Assembly: GCF_019795155.1 (NCBI RefSeq)
Contig: NZ_JAILYN010000010.1
Span: 1 to 64,000 of the forward strand
Length of the DNA stretch: 64,000 nucleotides
Direction: 5' to 3'
Origin: Marinobacterium arenosum
GTDB taxonomy: Bacteria > Pseudomonadota > Gammaproteobacteria > Pseudomonadales > Balneatricaceae
Shown here one piece after another: positions 51,752-62,142 of the stretch; position 1 is the stretch's first letter; each line of letters begins with the position of its first letter. Both the position numbers and the translations under genes were made by a program. The notes under the pieces are model-generated. The model saw only the letters and a program-made list of their open reading frames with translations, had not been told where the DNA came from and searched no databases.

Positions 51752-52939
51752 TCAGCCTTCGATCGCCTTCTTGATACGGCTCAGCGCGTCTTCCAGCACG
51801 TCCAGGCTGGTAGCGAAGGAGAGACGCATATTGCCCGGTGCGCCGAATGCCGAACCCGGCACCAGTGCAACGCCGGCTTCGTTCAACAGGAACTCGGCCA
51901 GGGCAATGTCGTCTTCGAAACGATCATCGTTGTCGATGATCTGTTGGAAGCTCGGAAAGGCGTAGAAGGTACCGTCCGCCGGAATGCAGGAGACCCCCTC
52001 GATGTTGTTCAGGGTTTCCACCACGTAGTCATGGCGCTGTTTGAACGCCTTGACCATCTCGACTACGCAGCCCTGATCGCCTTCCAGTGCGGCTTGGGCA
52101 GCGACCTGGGAGATCGAGGTCGGGTTGGAGGTGCTCTGCGACTGGATCTTCTTCATCGCGCCGATCAGCTTGGCCGGGCCCGCCGCGTAGCCGATACGCC
52201 AGCCGGTCATCGAGTAGGCCTTGGAAACACCGTTCAGCACGATGGTGCGCTCGTACAGTTCCGGGCAGGCGTTCAGGATGTTGCAGAACGGCTGCTCGGT
52301 GAACAGGATATGCTCGTACATGTCGTCAGTCGCCACCAGTACCTGCGGGTACTTCTTCAGAACTTCGCCCAAGGCTTTCAGCTCGTCCAGCGTGTAGGCG
52401 ACGCCGGTCGGGTTGGACGGGCTGTTCAGTACCAGCAGACGGGTCTTGTCGGTGATCGCCGCTTCCAGCTGTTTCGGGCTGATCTTGAAGCGCTGCTCCT
52501 GGGTGGTGGTGATGATCACCGGCGTGGCGTCTGCGATCTTGACCATATCCGGGTAGGAGACCCAGTACGGCGCCGGCACGATCACTTCGTCGCCCTCGTT
52601 CAGCAACGCCAGGGACAGGTTGAAGAAGCTCTGTTTACCGCCGCAGGACACCAGGATCTGGTTGGCTTCGTAGCTCAGGCCGTTGTCGCGCTGCAGTTTG
52701 GCAATAATGGCTTTCTTCAGCGCCGGGGTACCGTCGACAGCTGTGTACTTGGTGAAACCATCGTTCAGTGCCTTGATTGCGGCGTCTTTAATATGACTGG
52801 GAGTGTCAAAATCCGGCTCGCCTGCGCCCAGGCCAATAATGTTCTTGCCTGCCGCGCGCAGTTCGGCTGCACGGTTGGTCACCGCCAGCGTTGGAGAAGG
52901 TTTGATGTTGTTGACGCGGTCTGAGAGTTGAACGTCCAA
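51752..52939 (-). CDS. Aspartate aminotransferase (Pseudomonas/Thermus-like class)
   Basis: The product is 395 aa, read from a TTG at 52939 with AGAGGAAATAGGC upstream, which gives the expected N-terminus DVQLSDRVNNIKPSPTLAVTNRA. The PLP lysine is in NGVSKAYSMTGWRIGY (about residue 235); NSPSNPTGV and the DDMYEHI segment are also conserved. It catalyses aspartate/2-oxoglutarate transamination. Similar 395-aa enzymes in Pseudomonas have the same N-terminus. The start is non-ATG, which is unusual enough to check. It is monocistronic with a terminator. Confidence 0.93.
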   Translation of the reverse strand: MDVQLSDRVNNIKPSPTLAVTNRAAELRAAGKNIIGLGAGEPDFDTPSHIKDAAIKALNDGFTKYTAVDGTPALKKAIIAKLQRDNGLSYEANQILVSCGGKQSFFNLSLALLNEGDEVIVPAPYWVSYPDMVKIADATPVIITTTQEQRFKISPKQLEAAITDKTRLLVLNSPSNPTGVAYTLDELKALGEVLKKYPQVLVATDDMYEHILFTEQPFCNILNACPELYERTIVLNGVSKAYSMTGWRIGYAAGPAKLIGAMKKIQSQSTSNPTSISQVAAQAALEGDQGCVVEMVKAFKQRHDYVVETLNNIEGVSCIPADGTFYAFPSFQQIIDNDDRFEDDIALAEFLLNEAGVALVPGSAFGAPGNMRLSFATSLDVLEDALSRIKKAIEG

Positions 52940-53390
52940 GCCTATTTCCTCTTTATAGAGTACCCATGGTGAAAAATAATCAGCCGGATGCATTGGCGTT
53001 CGCTTGATAATTTTAGTGTTTGCTTGCCGCATCCGGGCGGTGCTGCGGGCTACACAGCCGATCTAGCATACAGTAAACGCATTTCGGCATGAATCCTTTC
53101 AGCGGCGATTTTTCCCGGTTTTCCACGCCTCGGAGCGATTCAGTCTGGTCTAAATCCCTAGGTAGAAATACGGAGTCGGATTGGGGGATTTCCACGATCG
53201 GCTACGTGGTTTTTGGCTCTGTTTGCGCACTATTTCGAATGGGGCGCTTCCGAGCCGTTCGTCATCATGTCAGTCCTGTCGGTATTGCTGTGCCGACCTG
53301 TTGCCGCCGCTTGCGCTGATTTAGCGAAGAGGCGGCCACCGGAGCGTGCCTGTGGGCACATTGGGCTGTTAACGAGAGGCGATAAAAATA
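52940..53390. other. Divergent intergenic region before the TRAP operon
   Basis: This 450-bp region contains the promoters of aspC and dctP. No coding frame is convincing. An area near 53140-53200 (CTAAATCCCTAGGTAGAAAT and nearby) may bind the regulator encoded at 59173, but there is no proof. Confidence 0.4.
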
Positions 53391-54470
53391 ATGCTTAAAC
53401 TCAAGTTCACCAAGAAACTGGTCGCGGCGGCGGCCTGCCTGGCGGCGATCGCGCTGCCGGCCCAGGCGGCTGACAAGGTATACCGTCTGAAGATGGCCGA
53501 GACCTGGCCGTCCAACTTCCCGATCTTCGGCGATGCGCCGCGCAACATGGCGGCGATGGCCGAGAAGATGTCCAACGGTCGGTTGAAGATCACCATCGAC
53601 TCCAAGAACAAGCACAAGGCACCGCTGGGCATCTTCGATATGGTGCGCTCCGGTCAGTACGACATGGGCCACTCGGCGTCCTACTACTGGAAAGGAAAGG
53701 TGCCGAATACCCTCTACTTCACCACCATGCCGTTCGGCATGACCGCGCCGGAGCAGTACGGCTGGTTCTACAACGGTGGCGGCATGGAGCTGATGGAGCA
53801 GGTGTACAGCCAGTACAACCTGCTCAGTTTCCCGGGCGGCAACACCGGTAACCAGATGGGCGGCTGGTTCCAGAAGGAGATCAACTCGCTGGAAGACCTG
53901 CAGGGCCTGAAGATGCGTATTCCGGGCTTTGCCGGTGAAGTGCTGGCCAAGCTGGGCGCCAAGCCGACCAACATCCCGGCCGGCGAGCTGTACACCGCGC
54001 TGGAGCGTCGCACCATCGACGCGCTGGAGTGGGTCGGGCCGTCGCTGGACCTGCGTATGGGTTTCCACAAGATTGCGCCCTACTACTACACCGGCTGGCA
54101 TGAGCCGGCTACCGAACTGCAGTTCCTGGTCAACCAGCGCAGCTGGAACAAGCTGCCGGAAGACCTGCAGGAGATCCTGCGGGTGGCGATGCGCACCGCC
54201 GCCTATGACATGTATATCCAGTCCTACCATGCCTCCGCCGAGAACTGGCAGCGGATGAAGCAGGAGTTCCCGGATATCCAGGTCAAGTCCTTCCCGGCCG
54301 AGGTGATCAGCGCGATGCGCAAGGCCAACGACGAGCTGCTGGCCGAGAAGGCGGCGCAAGATCCGCTGGCCAAGCAGATCATCGAATCCCAGACGGCTTA
54401 CATGCAGAAAGCCCGCGTGTGGACCGACATCTCCGACAAGGCTTACCTGAACAGCCTGTCCGCTCAGTAA
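53391..54470 (+). CDS. TRAP transporter solute-binding protein, DctP/TakP-like
   Basis: The 359-aa periplasmic protein has a Sec signal peptide (cleavage near AQAA-D, residue 27) and the DctP fold. The conserved arginine that binds a carboxylate is in the GLKMRIPGFAGEVLAKLGA segment (about 180-197). MSNGRLKITIDSKNKHKAPLGIFDMVRSGQYDMGHSASYYWKGKVPNTLYFTTMPFGMT resembles TakP-type binders of 2-oxo acids. It is the first gene of a dctPQM operon. Substrate class is inferred as an organic acid. Confidence 0.92.
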   Translation: MLKLKFTKKLVAAAACLAAIALPAQAADKVYRLKMAETWPSNFPIFGDAPRNMAAMAEKMSNGRLKITIDSKNKHKAPLGIFDMVRSGQYDMGHSASYYWKGKVPNTLYFTTMPFGMTAPEQYGWFYNGGGMELMEQVYSQYNLLSFPGGNTGNQMGGWFQKEINSLEDLQGLKMRIPGFAGEVLAKLGAKPTNIPAGELYTALERRTIDALEWVGPSLDLRMGFHKIAPYYYTGWHEPATELQFLVNQRSWNKLPEDLQEILRVAMRTAAYDMYIQSYHASAENWQRMKQEFPDIQVKSFPAEVISAMRKANDELLAEKAAQDPLAKQIIESQTAYMQKARVWTDISDKAYLNSLSAQ

Positions 54471-54545
54471 GTCATCGGCCCGGCGCCCTGTCCAGGGTGC
54501 CGGGCCCGTTCCCTTCCCTTTGACTGATGTTGCCGAGGAGCGCTG

Positions 54546-55082
54546 ATGTTTCTGCTGCGACTGGAGTCCGTCATCAACCGGTTTTCCGACCTGTTGGGCA
54601 AGGTCTCCGCGATTCTGTTTGTGCTGATGCTGTTCAACGTCTTCTACGACGTGATCATGCGCTACCTGTTCAACGACGTATCGATCGGCATGCAGGAGCT
54701 GGAATGGCACCTGTTTGCGGCGATGTTCATGCTCGGCGTGCCCTACACCTTGAAAGTGGGTGGCCATGTACGGGTCGACCTGATCTACGAACGACTGAGC
54801 GGTAATCAGAAGGCCTGGATCGACCTGGCCGGCACCCTGGGGTTGCTGCTGCCGTTCTGTCTGCTGGTGGGCTGGTACGGGGTCGGTTTTGCCCGCGAAG
54901 CGTTTGAACTGGGTGAAACCTCGGGTGATCCGGGCGGCCTGCCATACCGCTGGATCATCAAGGCGGTGATTCCGTTTGCCTTCTTCTCGATGGCGATCAG
55001 CGGCGTCGGTTTGCTGCTGCGCTCGATCAACACCCTGCGGGGCCACCACCCGGTGGCACACTACCAGCCGCCGTCGCATTGA
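54546..55082 (+). CDS. TRAP transporter small membrane subunit, DctQ
   Basis: The 178-aa protein has four predicted transmembrane helices, with the conserved RYLFNDVSIGMQELEWHLFAAMFMLGVPYTLKVGGHVRVDLI segment typical of DctQ, where the conserved Glu/Trp in EWHLF occurs. It lies 75 bp after dctP and 10 bp before dctM. It forms the membrane complex with DctM. Confidence 0.92.
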   Translation: MFLLRLESVINRFSDLLGKVSAILFVLMLFNVFYDVIMRYLFNDVSIGMQELEWHLFAAMFMLGVPYTLKVGGHVRVDLIYERLSGNQKAWIDLAGTLGLLLPFCLLVGWYGVGFAREAFELGETSGDPGGLPYRWIIKAVIPFAFFSMAISGVGLLLRSINTLRGHHPVAHYQPPSH

Positions 55083-55092
55083 GGAGTCTTCG

Positions 55093-56382
55093 ATGATCGG
55101 TATTGTAATGTTTTTCGTGGCCCTGGTGATGTTGCTGGCCGGCTTCCCGGTGGCCTTTACCTTCGGCGGCGTGGCGCTGCTGTTCGGCGTGTTTGCCGAA
55201 GGACCGGATATGTTCGCCTTCATGCCGTTCCGCATTCAGTCGATCATGGAGAATACGGTGCTGATGGCGGTACCGCTGTTTATCTTCATGGGCATTGTAT
55301 TGCAGAAGACCCGGCTGGCCGAGCAGCTGCTGGAATCGATGGGCAAGCTGTTCGGCGGCGTGCGTGGCGGTCTGGCGATCTCCACCGTGCTGGTCGGTGC
55401 ACTGCTGGCGGCGTCGACCGGGGTGGTCGGTGCCTCGGTGGTGGCGATGGGGTTGATCTCGCTGCCGGTGATGCTGAAGTACAACTACGACAAGTCGCTG
55501 GCCTGCGGCACCATCTGTGCCTCCGGCACGCTGGGCCAGATCATCCCGCCGTCGATCATCCTGATCATCCTCGGTGACGTGCTGGGAATTCCGGTCGGCG
55601 ACCTGTTCAAGGCGGCGGTCGGGCCGGGCTTCGTGCTGATCGGTGTCTATGTGCTCTATATCCTGATCTACACCTGGCTGAAGCCCGAGGCGGCGCCGTC
55701 CATCCCGATGGATGCGGACGTCAACAGCAAGCGCGAGCAGTACGGCAAGGCGCTGAAGGCAATCGTTCCGCCGCTGGCGCTGATCCTGGTGGTGTTGGGC
55801 TCGATCTTTGCCGGTGTCGCCACACCGACCGAATCCTCCGCGTTGGGCGGCGCCGGAGCGCTGCTGCTGGCACTGCTCTACCGCCAGTTCAGCTGGAAGA
55901 TGGTACTGGATTCAGCGACCGAGACGGTCAAGGTGACGGCGATGGTGTTTGCCATCCTGCTGGGCGCCACCGCGTTTTCAATGGCATTTACCTATACCGG
56001 CGGCGACTACATCGTCGAAGAGGTGTTGTCCGACCTGCCGGGCGGCCAGATGGGCTTCCTGTTGCTGTCGATGCTGGCGATCCTGGTGTTGGGCTTCTTT
56101 ATCGACTTCGTCGAGATCAGCTTCATCATCGTGCCGATCCTGGCGCCGGTGGCCGATGCGCTCGGTATCGCGCCGCTCTGGTTCGCGATTCTGATCGCCA
56201 TGAACCTGCAGACCAGCTTCCTGACCCCGCCGTTCGGCTTCGCGCTGTTCTACCTAAAGGGGGTGGCGCCGCCGCAGGTGCGCACGGTCGATATCTACCG
56301 CGGGGTGATGCCGTTCATCCTGATGCAGGTGGCGATCGTGGTGTCGATCCTGCTGTTCCCGGACTTCTACGGACTCAGCTGA
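55093..56382 (+). CDS. TRAP transporter large membrane subunit, DctM
   Basis: The 429-aa protein starts at 55093, preceded by GAGGAGTC. It has 11-12 membrane helices with the typical FPVAFTFGGVALLFG start and the central motifs GALLAASTGVVGASVVAMGLISLPVML and GTICASGTLGQIIPPSIILIILGD. It moves substrate with Na+ into the cytoplasm. A terminator follows. Confidence 0.95.
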   Translation: MIGIVMFFVALVMLLAGFPVAFTFGGVALLFGVFAEGPDMFAFMPFRIQSIMENTVLMAVPLFIFMGIVLQKTRLAEQLLESMGKLFGGVRGGLAISTVLVGALLAASTGVVGASVVAMGLISLPVMLKYNYDKSLACGTICASGTLGQIIPPSIILIILGDVLGIPVGDLFKAAVGPGFVLIGVYVLYILIYTWLKPEAAPSIPMDADVNSKREQYGKALKAIVPPLALILVVLGSIFAGVATPTESSALGGAGALLLALLYRQFSWKMVLDSATETVKVTAMVFAILLGATAFSMAFTYTGGDYIVEEVLSDLPGGQMGFLLLSMLAILVLGFFIDFVEISFIIVPILAPVADALGIAPLWFAILIAMNLQTSFLTPPFGFALFYLKGVAPPQVRTVDIYRGVMPFILMQVAIVVSILLFPDFYGLS

Positions 56383-56792
56383 GGACGACACTCGAAAGGG
56401 CATGGGGGCGAGAGCCCCCGGCAGGCGGTCGCCGATCAGGCTGGCGCTCGCCATCGGAAGCCGGCAAAGCGGCAGCCATGCCGGCCTACCCAACTCCTTC
56501 CATCATCAATCTGGTGAAACCCTGCCTTCAAAGGCGGGGTTCTTTTTTTCAAAGCAAACAGTTAACCGTTTGGAGCTGTCAGTGCTCCCGTAGGCCGAGA
56601 TTTTGGCTGGCTGCGATTCTCGGGCCTGCTCTGCAATGCTCATCACATTTTGTGGGCGTCCCGTCCGGGTGGCCCGGCACCCTGGCAGCAATTGCTCACT
56701 CGCGTTAGGTTGGGATGAAGGACGAATCCCGACATTCGTATCGGTCGAAGCCTTGCTAAACACTAACGCTTGAAGAGGTCGCTGATGAGAAA
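56383..56792. other. Intergenic region after the TRAP operon
   Basis: About 410 bp between convergent genes hold no coding frame. The region contains a GGGGGCGAGAGCCCCC hairpin (about 56404-56419) and the TRAP operon terminator (56517-56550). The rest is unassigned. Confidence 0.55.
56517..56550 (+). terminator. Terminator of the dctPQM operon
   Basis: The stem AACCCTGCCTT-CA-AAGGCGGGGTT is followed by CTTTTTTT. There is one G-T pair. It lies about 135 bp after the dctM stop codon. Confidence 0.8.
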
Positions 56793-57665
56793 TCAGGCCA
56801 GCGCGGTCAATACCTTCATCAACCCGGCCTGTTTCAACAGCGTGGCCTGCTCGTCATTCTTGACCAGCAAAGCGCCGACATAGCCCAGCGCATTAACCGA
56901 GATCCCTTGGTAGGCCTCGGCGCAACGCGGCACCATCAGCATCCATTCGCGGCTCAGCAACAGGTTGTAGGGCGGCATGGCACCGTCGCTGCCGGGCTGC
57001 AGTGCCAACCGGTCGCACAGCTGCCGGTAGTCTGACAGCAGTCGGTCGGCGGCCGTGGCCGGATCGTCGAACAGCTGCTCCGGCAACGCCAGCGCGCCGT
57101 GGCAAAAGGGTAGGGCGGTTAGCCGTTGCGGTTCAGGGCTGTCCAATTGATTGAGCTGCGGCGAGAACGGCAGTGGTCGGTCGGCAAGCATCGGTAGCGG
57201 GATCAGCTGCAGGTGCTTGTGCGGCTGGCTAGCGCCGGCCAAAGGGCCGCCGTTAAAGAACATCAGCGCATCACCCTGCTGCAGGCAGAGTGCCACCGCC
57301 TGGAAGTCGGCGCGGTTGAGCGGCGCCAGCTGGGATTCATACTCGCGGGTGACCAGCAGCAGATGTTGCTCCAATACATAGAATTTGTTCAGCAGGCAGA
57401 GGTGGTCCGGGCCGAGTTCACTGACCAGCAGCGCCGGCTCATGGGGCTTGAACGGATTCCGTCGGGTGTCACCGGCCTGTTTCAGCCGATTGTGCGCCTG
57501 CTCCTTGTGGCGCAGGCTGTCGAGGGTGCGTAGCAGGAACCGGCAGCCGCCGTCCCGCAACTGCTCGCAGCGGGTCTCGATCGGTAGCAAGGCACCGCTG
57601 GCCAGCGCCTGCCGGCTGCGCTCACGGGCCTGCTGCCAGATATTGTCGGTCATCTTGTCATCCAT
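56793..57665 (-). CDS. Ap4A phosphorylase-like (ATP adenylyltransferase) protein
   Basis: The 290-aa protein resembles fungal-type Ap4A phosphorylase (ATP adenylyltransferase). It has HNRLKQAGDTRRNPFKPHEPALLVSELGPDHLCLLNKF in the N-terminal part and a HIT-like catalytic motif SQPHKHLQLIPLP (about residues 155-167), with His-X-His-X-Gln. A C-terminal LLLSREWMLMVPR segment is also typical. It would degrade diadenosine tetraphosphate, affecting stress signalling. It lies between the TRAP operon and the kinase gene but in the opposite direction, so it is unlikely to belong to that regulon. Confidence 0.85.
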   Translation of the reverse strand: MDDKMTDNIWQQARERSRQALASGALLPIETRCEQLRDGGCRFLLRTLDSLRHKEQAHNRLKQAGDTRRNPFKPHEPALLVSELGPDHLCLLNKFYVLEQHLLLVTREYESQLAPLNRADFQAVALCLQQGDALMFFNGGPLAGASQPHKHLQLIPLPMLADRPLPFSPQLNQLDSPEPQRLTALPFCHGALALPEQLFDDPATAADRLLSDYRQLCDRLALQPGSDGAMPPYNLLLSREWMLMVPRCAEAYQGISVNALGYVGALLVKNDEQATLLKQAGLMKVLTALA

Positions 57666-57772
57666 TGCGTCAATGCTGATTAGCGGGCCATATCCGTATT
57701 ACTACGCAGATCGCCCTATCGGCCGGGCTTATTGGGTATTATTGAACAGATCATAATAATAGCGTTGAATCC

Positions 57773-59170
57773 ATGTGGCCCAACCAGACACTGTCCCTGA
57801 AAACCAAGATCCTGCTGCTGGCGATCCTGCCGCTGATCCTGGTGACCGCGGTAAACACCCTGATCAGCCAGAAGCAGGCGCAACTGCTGTCCGAGCAGGA
57901 GATCCGCACCTTCGAAGAGAACCTGCTGGCCTCCAAGCGGAATGAGCTGCAGAACTATGTCTCGCTGGCGATGACCTCGATCGCCCACCTGGTGGCCGAG
58001 GCCGACCCGCACGACCGCTACGCCCAGCAGGAAATCAAGCGGGTGCTGGACGGCCTGACCTACGGCGAGGACGGCTATTTCTTCGTCTACGATCGCAACG
58101 GCGTCAACCTGGTCCACCCCAAGCAACCGGAGCTGGTCGGCAAGAACCTGTACGACATGCAGGACCGCAACGGCGACTATGTGATCCGCAATCTGCTGCG
58201 GCTGGCCAGCGAGGGCGGCGGTTTTCACCGTTACCTGTGGCGCAAGCCCTCCAAGCATGATCTGGAGGACAAGCTGAGCTACGTGGTGCAGATCCCGAAG
58301 CTGAACTGGATGATGGGCACCGGGCTCTATATCGATGATATCGCCAGCGAAGTGGCGGCGATCCGCAATGATGTCCGGCGCAATATCCGTAATACCTTCT
58401 TCACTGTGCTGGCAATCGTGTCGGGCGCGGTGCTGCTGGTGGTGATGATCGGTATCGCCATCAACGTGCATGCCAGCCAGTTGGCCGACGCCCGCTTGCG
58501 CGAGCTGGCGCAGAAGTATGTCCAGTTCCAGGTGGCCCAGCGGCGTCGCTTCGCCCGTGAACTGCACGACGGCATCAACCAGCTGATGGTGTCGGTCAAG
58601 TTCCGCATCGAGCTGGCACTGGAAAAGTTCGGCAGGCAGGATCAGAGTGCGGTGGCGGATCTGGACAAGGGGCGTGAGGTGTTGAATCGGGCGATCCAGG
58701 AAGTGCGCCAGATCTCCCACGACCTGCGTCCCAGCATGCTGGATGATCTGGGGTTGGAGGCCGCCCTGCAGGGCATGGCGGAGGACTTCGCCGAACGCAC
58801 CGGCATTCAGGTCAGCCAGCGGCTAAGGCTGCCGCCCGAGCGTTTGCCGGACGATATCGAGATTACCCTGTACCGGCTGGCCCAGGAGGCGTTGACCAAC
58901 GTGGAACGCCATGCCGAGGCCGACCGGGTGCGGATCGGTATCTGGCCACAGGACGGGCTGATCTGGCTGGAGGTCGAGGATGACGGTCGGGGCTTTTCCG
59001 CCCCGGGGCATGACGGGCCGCAGGGGATCGGCCTGATCAATATGCGGGAGCGAACCGAACTGCTCAGTGGCAGCTTCGAGCTGGTCAGCAAGCCTGGCCA
59101 GGGTACCCTGGTCCGGGCCGGCTTTGCCTGGATGGCGGACGCGGCGAAACATAACAGGAGGCGGGTCTGA
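57773..59170 (+). CDS. Sensor histidine kinase with periplasmic cache domain
   Basis: The 465-aa membrane protein has helix 1 (about residues 12-30), a periplasmic sCache_2-type domain (about 35-195, with GEDGYFFVYDRNGVNLVHPKQPELVGKN), helix 2 (about 210-232), a HisKA_3 dimerisation domain with His265 in RRRFARELHDGINQLM, and a HATPase_c domain (about 365-455) ending in GIGLINMRERTELL. This is a NarX/LiaS-like kinase class that pairs with NarL-type regulators. The partner gene lies 2 bp downstream. The signal may be the carboxylate imported by the TRAP transporter; this is inference. Confidence 0.92.
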   Translation: MWPNQTLSLKTKILLLAILPLILVTAVNTLISQKQAQLLSEQEIRTFEENLLASKRNELQNYVSLAMTSIAHLVAEADPHDRYAQQEIKRVLDGLTYGEDGYFFVYDRNGVNLVHPKQPELVGKNLYDMQDRNGDYVIRNLLRLASEGGGFHRYLWRKPSKHDLEDKLSYVVQIPKLNWMMGTGLYIDDIASEVAAIRNDVRRNIRNTFFTVLAIVSGAVLLVVMIGIAINVHASQLADARLRELAQKYVQFQVAQRRRFARELHDGINQLMVSVKFRIELALEKFGRQDQSAVADLDKGREVLNRAIQEVRQISHDLRPSMLDDLGLEAALQGMAEDFAERTGIQVSQRLRLPPERLPDDIEITLYRLAQEALTNVERHAEADRVRIGIWPQDGLIWLEVEDDGRGFSAPGHDGPQGIGLINMRERTELLSGSFELVSKPGQGTLVRAGFAWMADAAKHNRRRV

Positions 59171-59172
59171 CG

Positions 59173-59826
59173 ATGACGGAAACCAAGGTGATCCGGGTAT
59201 TGCTGGTGGATGACCACCCGTTGGTGCTGGAGGGGATCAACGCCCGGCTGGAGAGTGAAGAAGGCATCGGCGTGGTGGGCTGTGCCGGCAACGGTCAGGA
59301 GGCGCTGGAGGCGGCCAAACGGTTGCAGCCGGATGTGGTGCTGATGGATATCTCGATGCCGGTGATGAACGGGCTGGAGGCGGCGCAGCGGTTTCACACC
59401 GATTACCCGCAGATCCGGGTGTTGATTCTCAGCATGCACGACAAGCGCGAGTATATCGTCAAGATGATCCAGAGTGGCGCCGCCGGTTACGTGTTGAAGG
59501 ATGTCTCCTCCGGCGAGCTGATCAACGCCATCAGAACGGTGCACAACGGCGGCACCTACTTCAGCGCCAGCGCCTCGCAATCGCTGTTCAGCAGTTTTGA
59601 TCAACCGCCGGCGGAAACCGTCTCCGAGGACAAGCTCACCCAGCGCGAACAGACGGTATTGAAGTTGCTGGCTGAGGGCAGCAGCAACAAGGAGATCGCC
59701 CGAACGCTGGATATCTCGGTACGCACCGTGGAAACCCACCGCCAGAATATCAAGCAGAAGCTGAACATCCAGACCGCCGCCGGGCTGACCAAATACGCTA
59801 TCGAGCACCGGTTGGTGGAACTTTGA
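59173..59826 (+). CDS. NarL/FixJ-family response regulator
   Basis: The 217-aa protein has an N-terminal REC domain (VLLVDDHPLVLEGINARLE; phosphoacceptor Asp in DVVLMDISMPVMNGL, about residue 58; Lys in YVLKDVSS) and a C-terminal LuxR-type HTH (LTQREQTVLKLLAEGSSNKEIARTLDISVRTVETHRQNIKQKL, about 155-197). It is the partner of the upstream cache kinase (2-bp gap) and may regulate the TRAP operon 3 kb upstream. Confidence 0.94.
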   Translation: MTETKVIRVLLVDDHPLVLEGINARLESEEGIGVVGCAGNGQEALEAAKRLQPDVVLMDISMPVMNGLEAAQRFHTDYPQIRVLILSMHDKREYIVKMIQSGAAGYVLKDVSSGELINAIRTVHNGGTYFSASASQSLFSSFDQPPAETVSEDKLTQREQTVLKLLAEGSSNKEIARTLDISVRTVETHRQNIKQKLNIQTAAGLTKYAIEHRLVEL

Positions 59827-59949
59827 TTTTTTAATCCTCTGCCGGCGAAACTTAACGCTGCTCAGGCTCTCGCGGGGTGCGGATCGGGGCAGGCGCCTCG
59901 CAGCGGTATTTTGCTATAATCGCCTGCTTGGTTCAGCGTGGGTGAGGGT

Positions 59950-61974
59950 ATGAAAGAACGTTTTAAGGTCCACTCCAAATTTGACCCGGCCGGCGATCAG
60001 CCCGAGGCGATCAACCGGTTGGTCGATGGTATCGAATCCGGCCTGGCGGCTCAGACATTGCTCGGGGTAACCGGTTCCGGCAAGACCTTCACCGTTGCCA
60101 ACGTGATCGCCCAGGTGCAGCGGCCGACCATCGTGATGGCCCACAACAAGACCCTGGCCGCCCAGCTGTACGGCGAGTTCAAGGAGTTCTTCCCGGATAA
60201 CTCGGTCGAGTATTTCGTCTCCTACTACGATTATTACCAGCCGGAAGCCTACGTGCCGGCGTCCGATACCTTTATCGAGAAGGACGCCTCGATCAACGAA
60301 CATATCGAACAGATGCGGCTGTCCGCCACCAAGGCGCTGCTGGAACGGGACGACGCCATCATCGTCGCCACCGTGTCGGCGATCTATGGCCTCGGCGATC
60401 CCAAGTCCTACCTCGGTATGATGCTGCACCTGGATCGCGGCGACCAGGTTGACCAGCGCTTTCTGCTGCGCCGGCTGGCGGAGCTGCAGTACACCCGCAA
60501 CGACGTTGAGCTGCATCGCGGCACCTACCGGGTGCGCGGCGACGTGATCGACGTGTTCCCGGCCGAATCCGACAAGGAAGCACTGCGCATCGAACTGTTC
60601 GACGAAGAGATCGAACAGCTCAGCTATTTCGACCCGCTGACCGGCGAGGTGCTGAAGAAGATGCCGCGCGCCACCATCTACCCGAAAACCCACTATGTGA
60701 CGCCGCGCGAGATCCTGGTCGAGGCGGTCGACTATATCAAGGCGGAACTGAAGGAACGGCTTGAGCAGCTGCGCAAGGCTGACAAGCTGGTCGAGGCGCA
60801 GCGGCTGGAGCAGCGCACCATGTATGACATGGAGATGATCATGGAGCTGGGTTACTGCTCCGGCATCGAGAACTACTCCCGCTACCTGTCCGGCCGCCAG
60901 CCCGGCGAAGCACCGCCAACGCTGTTCGATTACCTGCCGGACAATGCGTTGCTGGTGATCGACGAGTCCCATGTCACGGTGCCGCAGATCGGCGCCATGT
61001 ACCGTGGCGACCGGTCGCGCAAGGAGACCCTGGTGGAATACGGCTTCCGGCTGCCGTCGGCGCTGGACAACCGGCCGATGAAGTTCGAGGAGTGGGAGCG
61101 ACAGGCGCCGCAGATGATCTTCGTGTCGGCAACCCCGAGCAAGTACGAAGCGGCCAGCCAGCAGCAGGTGGTCGAACAGGTGGTGCGGCCGACCGGACTG
61201 GTCGACCCGGTGGTCGAGGTGCGGCCCGCCTCGACCCAGGTGGACGACCTGCTGTCGGAGATCCGTAAGGTGGTCGCCAACAAGGAGCGGGTGGTGGTGA
61301 CCGTGCTGACCAAGCGGATGGCGGAGGACCTGACCGAATACCTCGACGAGCATGGCGTACGGGTGCGTTATCTGCATTCCGATATCGATACCGTGGAACG
61401 GGTCGAGATCATCCGCGACCTGCGGATCGGTGAGTTCGACGTGCTGGTGGGGATCAACCTGTTGCGTGAGGGGATCGACATGCCGGAGGTGGCGCTGGTG
61501 GCGATCCTCGATGCCGACAAGGAAGGCTTCCTGCGGTCAGAAACCTCGATGATCCAGACCATTGGCCGTGCCGCCCGTAACGTCAATGGCCGTGCTATCC
61601 TCTATGCAGACCGGGTGACCGGCTCGATGCAGCGGGCGATCGATGAAACCGAGCGCCGCCGCCAGAAGCAGATCGCCTTCAACGAAGAGCACGGCATCAC
61701 GCCGCAGGGGATCCGCAAGTCGGTCGCCGACATCATGGAAGGCGCCTCGACGATACCGGGACGCAAGGTTTCTCGCACTGCCAAGAAGGTGGCCGAGCAG
61801 GCTGGCGAATATCGGACCGAAGAGCTGCAGGCGATGTCGGCCAAGGAGTTGGCGCGGGAGATCAGCAAGCTGGAAGACCAGATGTACCTGGCGGCCAAAA
61901 ATCTGGAGTTCGAACAGGCGGCGCACTATCGGGATCAGCTGCAGCAGCTTAAGCAGCACGCATTGGTGGAGTAA
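59950..61974 (+). CDS. uvrB: Excinuclease ABC subunit B
   Basis: The 674-aa nucleotide excision repair helicase has Walker [12 protein letters not shown] (about residues 38-48), the beta-hairpin region [12 protein letters not shown], Walker B ([10 protein letters not shown]), helicase motif VI ([25 protein letters not shown]), and a C-terminal UVR domain that binds UvrC. All motifs are intact. The ATG at 59950 (after GAGGGT) is preferred to the GTG at 59938. It is monocistronic. Confidence 0.97.
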   Translation: MKERFKVHSKFDPAGDQPEAINRLVDGIESGLAAQTLLGVTGSGKTFTVANVIAQVQRPTIVMAHNKTLAAQLYGEFKEFFPDNSVEYFVSYYDYYQPEAYVPASDTFIEKDASINEHIEQMRLSATKALLERDDAIIVATVSAIYGLGDPKSYLGMMLHLDRGDQVDQRFLLRRLAELQYTRNDVELHRGTYRVRGDVIDVFPAESDKEALRIELFDEEIEQLSYFDPLTGEVLKKMPRATIYPKTHYVTPREILVEAVDYIKAELKERLEQLRKADKLVEAQRLEQRTMYDMEMIMELGYCSGIENYSRYLSGRQPGEAPPTLFDYLPDNALLVIDESHVTVPQIGAMYRGDRSRKETLVEYGFRLPSALDNRPMKFEEWERQAPQMIFVSATPSKYEAASQQQVVEQVVRPTGLVDPVVEVRPASTQVDDLLSEIRKVVANKERVVVTVLTKRMAEDLTEYLDEHGVRVRYLHSDIDTVERVEIIRDLRIGEFDVLVGINLLREGIDMPEVALVAILDADKEGFLRSETSMIQTIGRAARNVNGRAILYADRVTGSMQRAIDETERRRQKQIAFNEEHGITPQGIRKSVADIMEGASTIPGRKVSRTAKKVAEQAGEYRTEELQAMSAKELAREISKLEDQMYLAAKNLEFEQAAHYRDQLQQLKQHALVE

Positions 61975-62142
61975 CTGTTTCATACCGGCCTGAGATGCCG
62001 GGTTTAAACAGGGGGCGGTCGTCATCTGGCTGATTTGAAACGGGTTTCAGATCAATAGTTGGATGGGGGGTTATGGCCAGGACAAGGGCCGGTGGTGTAT
62101 AACGGGTTACACAGACATCGGCGGTAAGGATACGCGCAAGGC

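Noticed and set aside
53265-55235. 656-codon minus-strand open frame
   Set aside because: Antisense of dctP and dctQ with shadow-like Gln/His/Arg composition. The sense strand encodes clear TRAP subunits.
59914-61377. 487-codon minus-strand open frame
   Set aside because: Antisense of uvrB, with shadow composition.
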